Positions 20,050 through 31,690 of a stretch of DNA of 64,000 nt are shown piece by piece (position 1 is the stretch's first letter; each line of letters starts with the position of its first letter). The notes under the pieces were generated by a model. It saw only the letters and a program-made list of their open reading frames with translations, had not been told where the DNA came from and did no database searches. The DNA is from Lithodes maja. Lineage: Eukaryota > Arthropoda > Malacostraca > Decapoda > Lithodidae. Position numbers and translations under genes: made by a program. The DNA lies in the NCBI GenBank assembly GCA_037953745.1, contig JBAKBP010001393.1:87501-151500 (forward strand). The letters run 5' to 3'.

Positions 20050-22160
20050 ACTTTTTTATAACAGACCCACACACAAGGCCCCTCTTAACAAACTGGAATA
20101 ACTTGCAACACACCATCCATACAACCATGCACAAATACATACCACAAAAAAAAAACATCAAGTAGCTATACTCTTCCATGGTTCACCAGGGATCTTCGCA
20201 GACAACATCGCAAAAAACAGAGACTTTATAAACGCACGCAGACACACAACACACCTGACAACTGGACCGCGTATACATCACACCAAAAAACATAAAAAAA
20301 GAGGAACGCAAATACATAGCTTCTTATCTCGCAGACGTCAGAAACAACACCAAACAATTCTTTAAATTTTTACAAGTCGTACAGGCAGGATACCACCACC
20401 AACACATCACTTAAAGAAAACAACGACACTCTACAAACCACTCCAGAACACAAAGCACAGATACTCAACACTCATTTCCAATCAGTATTCACACAAGAAA
20501 ACAACCAAATACCTAACATGCCAGAAAACGCCTACCCACCCATACCCCACCTAGACATAACGACTAACGGTATACAGAAACTACTAGAGACACTTGACAC
20601 AAAAAAAGCCACTGGTCCTGACAACATCCCTGCCTTCATCCTTAAAAATTGTGCCTCAATCCTTGCCCCCATCCTGCAGAGCATCTTCAGCATCTTCACC
20701 CAGTCACTTCACACAGGCATCCTTCCACCTGACTGGCTTTGTGCGAACATCACTCCCCTTTTCAAGACAGGTGACAGGACTGACCCAAAGAATTATAGAC
20801 CCATCTCACTCACATCCATCCCATGCGAAATTTTAGAACACATTATACATAAACACATTATGAATCATCTTGACGCAAACAACATCCTTACTGATACACA
20901 ACATGGATTTCGGCCCAAAAGATCATGCGAATCACAACTCATTGCCACATATCATGACTTAACTAAACAATTGGACCGACGAGACATTAAACAGGTTGAC
21001 GCTATTGTCCTCGATTTCGCCAAAGCCTTTGACAAACTCCCCCACAAAAGACTTCAGCATAAATTAGCTTTTTACGGTATAACTGGACCTACTCTTCACT
21101 GGATCACTAATTTCTTTACAAAACGGACTCAACGAGTACTCCTTGACGGCTCTTCCTCAGACTCTGTCCCAGTTTCTTCTGGTGTCCCACAAGGCACCGT
21201 TCTTGGCCCTCTTCTTTTCCTTCTTTATATTAATGACCTTCCTCTGTCAACACCTAACTCTTCTACTAGACTATTAGCCGACGATAGTTTGATGTTTAGG
21301 CCTGTACTGACTAGAGACGACTGTGGACTTATCCAGCACAACTTAAACGCCCTCGAACATTGGGAGAATACCTGGCAGATGTCTTTCCGCCCCGACAAAT
21401 GTAAACTTCTCCGCTTTACTCGCTCCCGATCACCCATCACTTTCAATTACTCATTACACAACCAACCACTAGAATCAGTTCCTTCATACAAATATCTTGG
21501 CGTCCACCTCTCCACCAACCTAAGATTCAACACCCACATTCATCACGTACAAAGTCATGCAAATCGCACACTAGGGTTCTTGAGGAGGAATTTATACAAT
21601 TGTACACGAGACATCAAACACATAGCATATAACACCCTTGTTCGCCCAACACTGGAGTACTGCACTGCAGTTTGGGATCCATACACACAATCTAACATTA
21701 ACACACTTGAAAAAATTAACACAAAGGCAGCCAGGTTCATCACACACAATTACACGCAAACCCCAGGCATCACAACCCGTATAAAAAATCAAATAAACAT
21801 GGAAACCCTTAACACACGAAGACTCAGGCACAAGCTCACATGTGTAGGCCTAATGTATAAAATCACACATAATTATATCGACATTAAAAAACATGAATAC
21901 CTACACAACTCAAACACCCGCAACACTCGTAACACACACTCTCATAAGTACCAAACATACCACACTAATACTGACTTCTACAAACACTCATTCTCTCCAC
22001 GGACCATATGGGATTGGAACAGTCTCCCAGAAGATACAATAAATAGCCCTACACTAGACACAGTAGTAGTAGTAGTAGTGTAAGTCGGAAAGGTTTTGCC
22101 TTTACAACGGCACTTTCCTACAGTGGGTTTCGAGGAATATATATATAATACATAGCCGGG
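20050..22160 (+). mobile_element. LINE, CR1/L2 group, 5'-truncated
   Basis: The decayed linker between endonuclease and RT begins near 20050, the RT ORF follows, and the 3' end carries a (TAG)n stretch at 22062-22080 and a short 3' UTR. No target-site duplication identified. Confidence 0.75.
20518..22083 (+). CDS. non-LTR reverse transcriptase (partial ORF2)
   Basis: 521-residue open stretch. It contains the RT fingers (KATGPDNIPAFIL), NYRPISLTS, GFRP, motif A Asp at 166 (LDFAKAFDKLP), SGVPQGTVLGPLLF, and the catalytic LADD at 253-256 where YADD is usual. The C-terminal domain ends in a run of Val encoded by (GTA)n. The N-terminal endonuclease is missing: the upstream 470 bases still read as linker but with frame breaks. 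The chosen ATG at 20518 is simply the first in the open frame, not a natural start. The clade (CR1/L2-like) is inferred from motif wording. Confidence 0.85.
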   Translation: MPENAYPPIPHLDITTNGIQKLLETLDTKKATGPDNIPAFILKNCASILAPILQSIFSIFTQSLHTGILPPDWLCANITPLFKTGDRTDPKNYRPISLTSIPCEILEHIIHKHIMNHLDANNILTDTQHGFRPKRSCESQLIATYHDLTKQLDRRDIKQVDAIVLDFAKAFDKLPHKRLQHKLAFYGITGPTLHWITNFFTKRTQRVLLDGSSSDSVPVSSGVPQGTVLGPLLFLLYINDLPLSTPNSSTRLLADDSLMFRPVLTRDDCGLIQHNLNALEHWENTWQMSFRPDKCKLLRFTRSRSPITFNYSLHNQPLESVPSYKYLGVHLSTNLRFNTHIHHVQSHANRTLGFLRRNLYNCTRDIKHIAYNTLVRPTLEYCTAVWDPYTQSNINTLEKINTKAARFITHNYTQTPGITTRIKNQINMETLNTRRLRHKLTCVGLMYKITHNYIDIKKHEYLHNSNTRNTRNTHSHKYQTYHTNTDFYKHSFSPRTIWDWNSLPEDTINSPTLDTVVVVVV

Positions 22161-22170
22161 GCTGGAGGGT

Positions 22171-22274
22171 TAAGCGTTGTTTCCACATAGCGATTTTGAT
22201 TAGTTGTTTTGTCTTTTTACTGTGTTCATACAAGTTTTGGTTTGTTTATTTTGCAAGTATTACATTATAATTAT
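22171..22274 (+). repeat. interspersed repeat N1 (short copy)
   Basis: TAAGCGTTGTTTCCACATAG through TTTTGCAAGTATTACATTATAAT. The same block recurs at 32277, 40157, 41219, 51196 and 52957. Confidence 0.8.
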
Positions 22275-22290
22275 TAATGTACGAAAGTTG

Positions 22291-23893
22291 CAATAGGAGA
22301 AGAACAGTGCGGTTTTAGGAGGGGAAGAGGGTGCGTGGATCAGATGTTTGCAGTAAGACAGTTATGCGAGAAGTATTTAGAGAAGCATAAGGAGATATTT
22401 TGGGCTTTTATGGACTTGGAAAAAGCGTATGATCGTGTGGACCGTGAAGCAATGTGGAAGGTGTTAAGGATTTATGAAATAGGAGGAAATTTGTTAGAAG
22501 CAGTTAAGAGTTTTTATGAAGGGAGCAGAGCATGTGTGAGAGTAGGAAATGGTGAGTTTAGTGAATGGTTTGAGGTAAAGGTAGGTTTGCGACAGGGTTG
22601 TGTAATGTCACCATGGCTGTTTAATATGTTTATGGATGGTGTGGTGAGGGAGGTGAAAAGGAGAACTATGGGAAGAGGATTGGGTTTAGTAGGAAAGAAT
22701 GGTAGAGATTGGGAGTTGAATCAGTTGCTGTTCGCTGACGACACAGCATTGGTTGCGGATTCTGATGAGAAACTGCAGCGGGTAGTCAAAGAGTTTGGTG
22801 TGGTTTGTGGAAGGAGGAAACTGAAGGTGAACGTCAATAAAAGTAAAGTAATGGTGTGTAATAGGGGAGAGCATAGGGTGAATCTAGATGTGAGGCTGGA
22901 TGGGGAAATATTGGAACAAGTAGAGTGTTTTAAATATCTAGGAGGAACAATAAGCAGGAGTGGAGGTATGGAAGTGGAGGTAAAACAGAGAGTGTGTGAA
23001 GGAGGAAGGTTTTCGGAGCAATGGGAAGTATGTGGAAGACGAGAAATCTCGGAGTGAAAGTAAAAAGTGCACTGTATCAAGGAATTGTTGTGCCAACAGT
23101 GATGTATGGGGCTGAGACATGGGCTCTGAAGAAAAAGGAGAAAAGAGGGCTGGATGTGATGGAGATGAGCTGCTTGAGGAGTATGTGTGGAGTTACTCGT
23201 AGAGACAGATTGAGGAATGAAGAGATACGTAGGAGAGTGGGGCAGCAGGAACATTTGTCAGCCAGAGTGGACAGAAGGGTGCTGAGCTGGTATGGTCATG
23301 TTGAACGAATGGGAGATGAAAGGCTTACAAAGAGAATATGTGAGTCAGGTACAAGGGGAGATAGAAGGGCAGGAAGACCCCCATTGAGATGGAGAGACTG
23401 TGTAAGAAAGGCTTTGGATGATAGAGGAATGACTATAGATCAGGCAGGGGAAGTGGTGGTGGACAGGAGTGAATGGAGAATGCTTGTGAATAGTTGAGTG
23501 AACACGTGGTCATTTGGAGTAAGGGGTCGGGCGCAAGTTGGACTAGATAATAGTCCATCAGGCGCCTGGCCCGGGGAGACGATTAATATGAAGGGTGTGC
23601 CTGGAAGTGTGGTGGGAGGGCTTGTGGCTTTGGCTCCGCTGCATGTCTGCCTGCCGAGATCGGAACCTCTCCGGGTGGTCAGGGGCCGGGGGAGTGCTGG
23701 AGCGACCTTGGTAACCCTGGTCTCTGGGTCTTCTCCTGGGTGACCTGGATGTGTGAGAGTTTGTGTTTTTTATCTGTGTTTATTTTTTTGTTTTATGTTG
23801 TTTTTGTGTTTTCCCTGTTCTTGCTCTGTCTTGAGTCGGCTACCCCCAAAATGGGGATTGGGCCTGAGCATATAGATAGATAGATAGATAGAC
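22291..23893 (+). mobile_element. RTE-group LINE, 5'-truncated, (GATA)n tail
   Basis: Begins within the RT fingers (GEEQCGFRRGRG) and ends with a (GATA)n-type tail at 23871-23893. The 3' UTR includes GTCGGCTACCCCC. Protein similarity to the RTE copies at 51475 and 57535 is clear but this is a different subfamily. Confidence 0.8.
22335..23497 (+). pseudogene. RTE-like reverse transcriptase, frameshifted
   Basis: Two overlapping open stretches (22335-23057 and 23021-23497) encode one protein. The first has motif A (FMDLEKAYDRVDRE), RQGCVMSPWLF and FADDTALV; the second has the RTE C-terminal region (YGAETWALKKKEK, MCGVTRRDR, WYGHVERM). A frameshift near 23020-23060 separates them. The endonuclease and first part of the RT are absent. 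Confidence 0.85.
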
Positions 23894-24034
23894 ATTATAA
23901 TTTCCTCATTGATTTGATAAGTTCTTTTGTCTTTATATTGTGCTGTTCCCATTTTGGTTTGTTTTGCAAGTTTTACATTTTAATAACCACTACAGGTTTA
24001 TCAATTGGTGAGTCTAATTATGTAATTTTTTCAG

Positions 24035-24232
24035 ATCTACAAGGCAGCTGTGATCCAGACTGTGGAGCTTCCTTGTTGTTGGTGTCCAAGGGCAGACTCG
24101 GACGTGAAGATAGGCCCGCCACAGCCCTGCCTTGGTAGTTGCAATGGGAATCCTCAAGGGCGGACCAGGCGGCCCATTGACTTCAAGAACTTGCCGACAT
24201 ATAGTATATTAAAGACTATGATCCACACGCGC
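24035..24232 (+). other. candidate host exon (unrecognised)
   Basis: 198 bases (66 codons) open in only one frame, preceded by a polypyrimidine-AG acceptor (TAATTTTTTCAG) and followed by GTAGGT. The predicted peptide contains CCWCPRADSDVK and RTRRPIDFKNLP; I do not recognise it. Phase 0 at both ends. It matches no repeat in the window. It could still be a chance open stretch. Confidence 0.35.
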
Positions 24233-24302
24233 GTAGGTCAGTATTTTTTTAATTATTTATTGGTAGCAAGTATTCTATTAAGAGTTAATTGGGTCACATT
24301 AG

Positions 24303-24755
24303 CCCTTCTTGCACGGGCAGCATTTCTAAATGTTGATAGTCTTACCCGGGCGATCTGGCCAAAAAATGTTGTATGTAAACATAGATATATTTTTGTTAAT
24401 TTAATAGCTAGAGAATTCACACAAATCTCAAAATGTAGCCCTTACTTGTATCTGTAGACTGGCGTTGAGTAGAGCTCTCTAGGTCAACTGGTTCAGGTTG
24501 GCCACGTATTTTGCCATATCGGACACTTTGGAAGACATATTTTTTATATAACTAGCAATGGCAGACAGGTACGAATTGATAAGCGATGTAGTTGAGGCTT
24601 GGTGGTGCTACGATCAACCTTGTCAACAAACGTTTTGCCGTGCAGCTTTCAAAGCACGCTTAGCACGCTTTCAAGCATACAGATTTTAAAATGCTGCTCG
24701 GGCACCGGCCCTACTCAAGTTGCAGCATTTTAAAATGCTGCCCAGGCAGGAAGGG
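24303..24755. mobile_element. piggyBac-like MITE
   Basis: Terminal inverted repeats of ~30 bp: left CCCTTCTTGCACGGGCAGCA and right (reverse complement) CCCTTCCTGCCTGGGCAGCA. Flanks TTAG and TTGA are each one base from TTAA. The internal block TTGAGTAGAGCTCTCTAG is shared, inverted, with the right end of the piggyBac element near 31885, and CTTGAAAGCGTGCT with its left end near 28428. So it is probably a deletion derivative of that family. Confidence 0.75.
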
Positions 24756-24871
24756 TTGATAATACTACCTTGAACCGATAGCAGATTACTTGATTCTGAG
24801 GATCATTAACTTTAAAATGTAAAACTTGCAAAGCAATTTTGCAATTTTGTTTCAGAAAAGATATAGGCAAA

Positions 24872-25127
24872 TATTGGTTTGGTAACAGAGTTGTAGATAG
24901 GTGGAATAGGCTACCAAGTGCTATAGTGGGCCGAAGAACGATAGGGAGCTTTAAGATAAAATTAGATAGGCATATGGACGAGATGGGTTGGGTGTGAGGG
25001 GGATCTGTCGGGTGTGGGCCAATCGGCGCTCTGCAGACCCCCGTTTTCTGACCTCTGACCGTTTCGGTGAGGTCAGTCCTAATGGTGTTAGTGAGCTGGG
25101 CTTATAATTAGGCCTTATAATAAGGGT
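24872..25127 (+). pseudogene. LINE tail fragment (CR1-like RT C-terminus)
   Basis: Frame 24872-24997 reads FGNRVVDRWNRLPSAIVG..., ending with TGA, as at the end of CR1-type ORF2. A 130-base 3' UTR follows and abuts the oppositely oriented CR1 copy at 25128. Confidence 0.65.
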
Positions 25128-27075
25128 TAGGTGTGTGGGCCAATCTTACAGTTTCTTACAGTAGATCCTCTGGAAAAAGGCAAACTAGGCCTGTGTATCC
25201 AGCTCAGTACCAGTACTTGCATTGCTGCGGTCGTTCACGGTGTTGGCGGCGGCGGTAGCAGACACAACATTTTTACTCTTCTGTATTTTTGTTTTATAAT
25301 CAAACTTCAAATCTTGTCTTCCCCATGCTTTATCAAGATTACTTTCAAACTTCCTTATTGATTCGGAATCGACTACATACTGGGGCAGTGCGTTCCACTC
25401 ATTTACCACTCTATCACAAAATGAGTTCTTTGCCTTCTCAAGCCTATTTCTTTCTTTGTAAATTTTCTTAGAGTGTCCTCTCGTTCTTGTTCCCTCCCGC
25501 ATCAAGAAGATACCTTCACACATATCCTCATCGTACTTTCCTGACACTATCTTAAAAGTCTCTATCATATCCCCTCTCTTTCTCCTATATGCCAGTGTCA
25601 GAAGCCCCAGTGTCCTCAACCTCTGCTCATAGCCCGCGTTCTTCAACGTTGGTACCAGCTTGCTAGCTCTCCTCTGCACTTTCTCCACTGCTTCTATATC
25701 CTTTACCATATATGGAGCCCACACCTGGTTCGCATATTCCAGGTGCGGCCTAACCAGCGCTGTATAAAGATTCCTGAAGATTTCTTCGTCAAGTGACACA
25801 AATGTCCTCCTTATCAGCCCTACAATTCTATTGGCTTTGTTTATCTTTTCCGCTAAATGTTCTGAGAAATTTAACTTATTGTCTATCACTACTCCTATAT
25901 CCTTTTCTGCATTCACTTCCTCCATCGCTTCATACATACTGTATCCTATCTTGTCTATCTTGCTTGTCCCAATCCGCATGTACTTGCATTTTTTTGGATG
26001 AAAAGGCATTTACCAATGCTCAGACCATCCCTTCATGCCCTCCACATCTCCTTGAAGCAAACCCACATCTTCCTTACTCCTCACTCTTCTATACAGCTTA
26101 GTGTCATCCGCATACAGGTATACCTCACTTCCATTAGTTATAACTTAAGGTAAGTCATTGATAAATATAACGAACAGCAGTGGTCCCAACACAGATCCCT
26201 GAGGTACCCCACTTGTAATTTCCCTCCACCCCGAGCCTATTCCATTCACCAGTACCCTCTGTCTCCGATCTTTCAGGAAGGCTTCTATCCATTTCACACA
26301 TTTCTCCCCTATATTATAGCTTCTAACTTTCTCTATTAACCTTTTATGTGGGACCTTATCGAAGGGCTTCATAAAATCGCAATATACCACGTCTATTACA
26401 TCACCATCTTCTAGAATTTGCATCCAATCATCTACCACCTTAATTAGCTGTAGTACCGTCGACCTCCCCGGCAAGAATCCGAACTGTCTCCCACTGAAAA
26501 GTTGGTTTGACTTCATATGATCCATTATTCCTTCTCTATTTACCGTTTCCATTAGTTTACACACAACACTTGTCAAACTGACTGGTCTATAATTCCCTGG
26601 GTCATTTCTCTTTCCCTTCTTAAATATAGTTGTTATGTTCGCCTCTCTCCAGTCCATCGGGATTTGTCCTGTATTAAACGATACCTCAAATAACATTTTC
26701 AATGGCTCTACTAACATCTCACCTCCTTCCTTTATGATTCTTGGGTGTATCCCATCCGGTCCCGGTGACTTACTTCTGTTCATTTTTTCTATAGCCCTTC
26801 TTATTCTAGCATGGGAAAACTCTATTAGTTCTAGTGCCGGTGCCTGTTTGATGGGAATAGTAGGCACTGCATCATCCGACTCCACTGTTAGTACCCCCCC
26901 AAAGTATTTCCCCAGCACCTCTGCTTTCTCCTTATCAGTCTCCGCTCTACTCCCATCATTCAACCCCCCTACCAGCTCTGGGATCCCTACTCTTCTTGTT
27001 AACTTTTCCTGAATGTACTTCCAGAATATTTTTGGATTATCCTTCACATTTCTTCATCGGCTTTCTGCAGACTCC
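25128..27075 (-). mobile_element. CR1-like LINE copy 1, 5'-truncated
   Basis: Minus strand. The 3' end carries TGTAAGAAACTGTAAG repeats, a CR1-style oligonucleotide tail. It lacks the endonuclease. It is nearly identical to the copy spread over 55590-61340. Confidence 0.85.
25185..27047 (-). pseudogene. CR1-like reverse transcriptase with two nonsense codons
   Basis: Open stretches 27047-26145 and 26009-25185. The first has SPGPDGIHPRII, NYRPVSLTS, QFGFLPGRST, motif A VVYCDFMKPFDKVPHK (usually KAFD, so mutated) and SGVPQGSVLGPLLF, and ends at a TAA where the sister copy encodes Glu. The YADDTKLYR segment follows in frame. A second TAA (Leu in the sister copy) precedes MPFHPKKCKY. The thumb and C-terminal region are intact to the TAA at 25185. 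Non-functional copy. Confidence 0.88.
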
Positions 27076-27484
27076 CATTTTCTTATGGTTCTTATGTTAT
27101 GTTCAAACAAACCAAAACAGGAATGGCACAATATTTACACAAAAGAATACAGTACTGTATATCAAAATTACTATGTGGAAGCAACAATTTAGCAAAAGGA
27201 AAAAAGAAAAAAAAACAAGAAAAAGAATAGAAAAACATACCACATAGAATGTACAGTTGACCACATAAGTTCTGTTCCTCGTTGTGATCTTAAACATGGA
27301 AATATAATGAGCATGAATGAATTATGAGTGCAGTTTCTTTTGCAGTGATTAATTCACCTGACTATACTCGGTTTCATTTCAGCTGATGGTAAATGGGATC
27401 CCTTTGCAACTGAATTCTTGATAACTAACGGAAACATAAGAAACTATTTTATCTCTGCTTCATATAAGTAACCCCCCGTTCTTA

Positions 27485-27612
27485 AAATTAATCATCAATT
27501 GCAAACCCCAATGTACTTGAATAAACTAAAGAAAGCATATGGTCCTCCCGGGATTCGAACTCAAGACACCAAACCCAAAACATAAGCACCTTAACCATTA
27601 CACCACCAACAC
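27485..27612 (-). mobile_element. tRNA-derived SINE, family S2
   Basis: Minus strand: GTTGGTGGTGTAATGGTTAA (A-box region), B box GAGTTCGAATCCC, then a body ending near ATTCAAGTACATTGGGG. A second copy is at 41698-41826. Confidence 0.75.
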
Positions 27613-27741
27613 AGTAGCCTATTACAGGTAGTGCCAAGTTTTCATAATTGACAACAGATTTCCCCACAGAAACTGCATAATAGCCGAGTAATGAAGATGA
27701 AGACCTAGCAATATACCGTTAGCTGGAAATAAACAGAGTAC

Positions 27742-27900
27742 AGTACTGTATTATTATGTTTTTTACACCAACCAACTTCACATCTACACTCAATTAATGA
27801 AATCAACAAATACATGTGGCACTCCGAGGATTCGAACCTAGGATACTCGCATCGAAATTCCCCACACTATGCATTACGCTATCAAGACAGTTAAAGAAAT
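27742..27900 (-). mobile_element. tRNA-derived SINE, family S1
   Basis: Minus strand: GATAGCGTAATGCATAG (A box), B box GGTTCGAATCC, then CACATGTATTTGTTGATTTC and a tail TTGGTTGGTGTAAAAAAC. Four more copies lie at 37437, 38108, 50408 and 52586. Confidence 0.78.
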
Positions 27901-28139
27901 ATGGACAAGCATCCGATTTATTATGCAGTAGTCGTCTCACAATTACAAGAAACCATACTCGCAGTTCATTCATACAGATTTTTCTTTGATACATAAGATA
28001 ACGACGAGGAACAGAACTTTTGTGAGCAACTGTACATCACTATATGAGTAAGTGAATTTGTTTCCATTTTTGAACCAAAGGAATGCTGTAGAATTCCGGT
28101 CCTCCTCATGTAATTTCACCATTGGAAATAAGTAACACC

Positions 28140-28195
28140 CCGTTCTTAACATTAATCATCAATTACAAACCCCAATGTACTTGAATAAACTAAAT
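28140..28195 (-). mobile_element. SINE S2 tail fragment
   Basis: TTAATCATCAATTACAAACC through AATGTACTTGAATAAAC, matching the S2 3' body only. Confidence 0.6.
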
Positions 28196-28550
28196 ATATT
28201 TTCTGGTGAACGCATACTGACCCAAACGTAGCTTCAGTAACTGTTGAGACGAATCCAATACTGATGGTAGATGAATTTAGGTGATCGAAATATTATAAAT
28301 GTTGACCTCATAAGCTGCCAGACCAGTGTTGAGGATAAATGTCGAGTGAAAAAGTGCTCGTGTGATAAAAGGACACCACGAAAGAAGGGCAGGAGCCCGG
28401 GTGTCCTTTTAAAAGGCTTGCGCTTGAAAGCGTGCTTTAAAATTCGCGCGGCCAAATTTTGTTTTGCAGGGGCGATCGCAGCGCCACCAAGCCTCAACTA
28501 CTACCGTTATCAGTTCGTACGTGGCCGCCATAGCGAGTAATACAGGAAAA

Positions 28551-31220
28551 ATGAATTCCGACGCGTCCGATTCGGTTCAACCTCCCGCGCGCCCCACTGC
28601 TACCCCACTATCAACTTCGACGCCTGTAGCAACAGAGAAGAAAGCTCAACGAAACAAAGTGAAGCGTTTGTTGAGTGATAGCGCCATACAGCGAGCACTC
28701 TTTGATATTGAAGAGAGCAGTGGCGAAAGCTTGGTGGACAAAGAAACATTTATCAGTGCAAGCGAAGAAGACGATTTCGTTGGCTTTGGAGACGACGATA
28801 ATGTGGATTTGTTTGAGGGGGGAGACAGTAGTGATGATCCTGATGTGGAAGTGTTTCAGGAAGGTGCTATTGAACTTCCAAGTGTGCTAGAAGCTAGGCC
28901 TACCCCCTCGCCATCTTTGGTAGGTCAGCCTAGGGCTAGGGCTAGGCCTAGCCATAGCCCTACCCCAGGACCTTCCCATTTGCCTGCCCGTACGCCCTTG
29001 AAAGTGGGCAAATATTTTTATAAACAGTCGCTGGTGAAAAGTGCAGCTAAAAAAGCACACAGGGCAGCCACAGAAAAGGCTAGGGAAGCTGAACAGAGTG
29101 ATAGTGACGCCGACCCTGGACTAGCAACCACCAGCATTCCTTTGTCATGACGCCTTGACCCGGGACGCCGCGTGGGTCACCCACAGCCCTCGGCTTCATC
29201 TCTCCTTCAGGAGGACCAAAGGGCCTCTTCAAGTGGTATTGGTGATGTGCCACAGCCCTCAACACACCGCAGAGCATTATTTGATGCGGAGAAGCCCTCG
29301 GCTCGCCGCAAAAGGAGCCCAACTCCCGAGGCCGAGGCTCCCATTGTTGAAGCTCCCGCAGCCTCCCGCCGCCGACGCCCGGTCACTTTTGAACCAGAAT
29401 TGTCTCCTGAAGAGGATGCTGACGACCCCAACATTGCCCCAGATGACCTGACGTCGCCTGAGGAGGAAGAGGAAGAGGAACAGGAGGAAGTCCCGGCAAG
29501 ACGAGTGAGAGGGCGAGGTCGTGGACGTGGTCAAGCTGCCGACGCCGCTGCCCCTGGGCGTGGGCGTGGGCGTGGGCGTCCGCGTGGCCAAGGGCGTGTG
29601 CCAGGGCGTCCAGGGCGTGTGCCTGCTGCACCTGCACGAGCATCAGCATCAGACCTGTTTGTGTGGACAGATGGGGCTGATTTTGAGCTAGATTGTCCTG
29701 CCTTTGACGAGGTACAGATGGGGTCCGGGGTGTCACCAACATTTCCCTGTGGCCCAGATGCTACCCCCAGTGAAATTTTCTGTGGCTTCTATGACAATGA
29801 AGTCATGGAATACCTCGTCGAGGAGACCAACAACCATCATGAGATCTGTTCCAACTTTCTTGGGAGGAAGACCAGTGCCAAGATGGTGGCATGGAGAGCT
29901 GTCACTGTGGCAGAACTATATGTGTTCTTGGCACTCACAATGCTGATGACACATATCAGGAAGCACGCTCTGGCAGACTACTGGATCACTGGCGACATCA
30001 TAACGACTCCAGCATTTGGCAAGTACATGTCCAGGGACAGGTACTTCGACATCCTCTCCTATCTCCACCTGATAAACAACATGGCAGTCCACCTTCCCGA
30101 CTCATTATGGAAGATCAGGAAGCTGTATGACATGATACGTCATCGGTTCACCAGCTACCGGATTCCTTTCCAGAAGATGTGCCTCGACGAGTCTCTGGTC
30201 CTGTTCCGTGGTAGGCTGCACTTCCGACAGTATATCCCGTCCAAGAGACACCGCTTCGGCATCAAGCTCTTCGTCCTCTGCGACTGTTTGACGGGCTATG
30301 TGCTGGACTTTGTGGTGTACAGCGGCAAGGGTGGAGAAATTGTGACTGACCCCCTCATTGGTTTTGGTGGCGCTGTAGTGAAGAAGATGATGGAGAGGCA
30401 CTTCAATCAAAACCACATCCTCTACACAGATAATTACTACACGTCGCCTCTCCTGACCAAGTACTGTACCTCCATTACCGCAAGACCGGAACTGTCGGCA
30501 CAGTCAAGGGCAATAGGAAGGGCATGCCAGGCTACCCAACCAAGACGAAGAAGGCGGACATCTTCCACAAGAAGAGTGGCCCCATCCTCTCCGTCCACTG
30601 GCATGACCAGCGCAAGGTCAACCTTCCTCAGCACATGCCACAAGGCCGAGATGGTCGCCACAGGGAAGGTGGACCGAAGATTGCGAAGAACCAAGAAGCC
30701 CGTCCGGAAACCAGCTGCTGTCCTGGATTACAACCTCAACATGCGCCTCGTTGACAAGTCCGACATGCAGATGGGCTTCATCGACTGCCTGCGAACATCT
30801 TGCAGGTGGTACAAGAAGTTTATCCTGCATACGGTAGATATGTCGGTCCTCAATGCCTACAACATCTACCGTCTGAGGACTCCAGGAGCCAAGAAGTACA
30901 GGTCCCTGCGGAAGTTCCACAAGCAGGTGCTACTTGAACTCCTGGCTAAACATGCGGGTACACCAGGGAGGCCACTACAAGGACCAGGCCAGCTGGACAG
31001 AACGGAGTGTGCTGACTTTTTCAGGAAGCACCAGCTCAATGCCCTTCCTTTCCAGGGTCCTCATACGAAGTCAAGAGTGCAGAAGAGGTGCCATGTGTGC
31101 AGCCACACAACTCGCAGACCCCGCAAAGCCACAAAAACCACTTGGGAATGCCTCGAGTGTCAAGTTGGACTGTGTGCTGGCACCTGCTTCAACGACTTCC
31201 ACACTCTAACAAACTTTTGA
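28551..31220 (+). pseudogene. piggyBac transposase with one TGA and two frameshifts
   Basis: About 890 codons in one frame from ATG 28551 to TGA 31220. An in-frame TGA at 29148-29150 breaks it (CGA to TGA by CpG decay is possible). The N-terminal ~370 residues are low complexity: acidic clusters, Pro/Ser, then an RGRGRGRG block. Transposase core residues by codon count: D546 (CLDES), D627 (YTDNYYTS), D735 (LVDKSDMQ), with spacings close to the known piggyBac triad. Between ~30465 and ~30640 the conserved sequence (GTVKGNRKGMPGYP, SVHWHDQRKV) is in another frame, so two indels compensate one another. A cysteine-rich C-terminal finger follows (CHVCSH...CLECQVGLC). Cuts and pastes DNA at TTAA; this copy is inactive as it stands. 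Confidence 0.9.
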
Positions 31221-31690
31221 AGTGGAAGTGACACCAGTGAAAGTGACACTCAACTGTAGGCTAATAATAATAATAATATAACCAAGTATAAGTGAAAAGG
31301 ACACATACAGTATAAGTAATAATAAGTGCCTTCAATAACAATATGAACAAGTGAAAGTGACACTAAAATATATATTTCTAACATTAATAAGCGAAAAAGA
31401 CACTATCAATAAGCCTAGTCCAGTGAAAGTGACAGTATAATAATAATAAAACTAAGTATAAGTGAAAGAGACACACACAAGTAATAATAAGTGCCTTCAT
31501 AACAATATGAACAAGTGAAAGTGACACTATATATGTTATTAGCTTACCTAACAATACATAACAGTGAAAATGACACTCTCAATTATCAAAGTCCAGTGAA
31601 AGTGACACTATAATCATAATAATAATAATAAAACTAAGTAATAAGTGACAGAGACACAAATAACTTCATGTAAATAACTTTATTGAGAGA
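31221..31690. repeat. ~170-bp tandem repeat with AGTGAAAGTGACACT motifs
   Basis: Roughly 2.5 units, each with (AAT)n, AACTAAGTATAAGTG, GTGCCTTCA and CAAGTGAAAGTGACACT. Lies between the transposase stop and the right terminal region; it may be the 3' UTR or a subterminal binding-site array. Confidence 0.75.

Larger units (their letters stand above)
27254..28032. mobile_element. Tc1/mariner-like foldback element D, copy 1
   Basis: TA at 27252-27253 and 28033-28034. The ends are mutually inverted for ~85 bp (CAGTTGACCACATAAGTTCT versus CAGTTGCTCACAAAAGTTCT). It carries two tRNA-derived SINEs inside. No transposase. Confidence 0.7.

Noticed and set aside
19552..20061. 169-residue protein with 11-residue repeats
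   Set aside because: The 33-bp satellite is open in three frames; no start context, no partner gene, no sign of selection visible.
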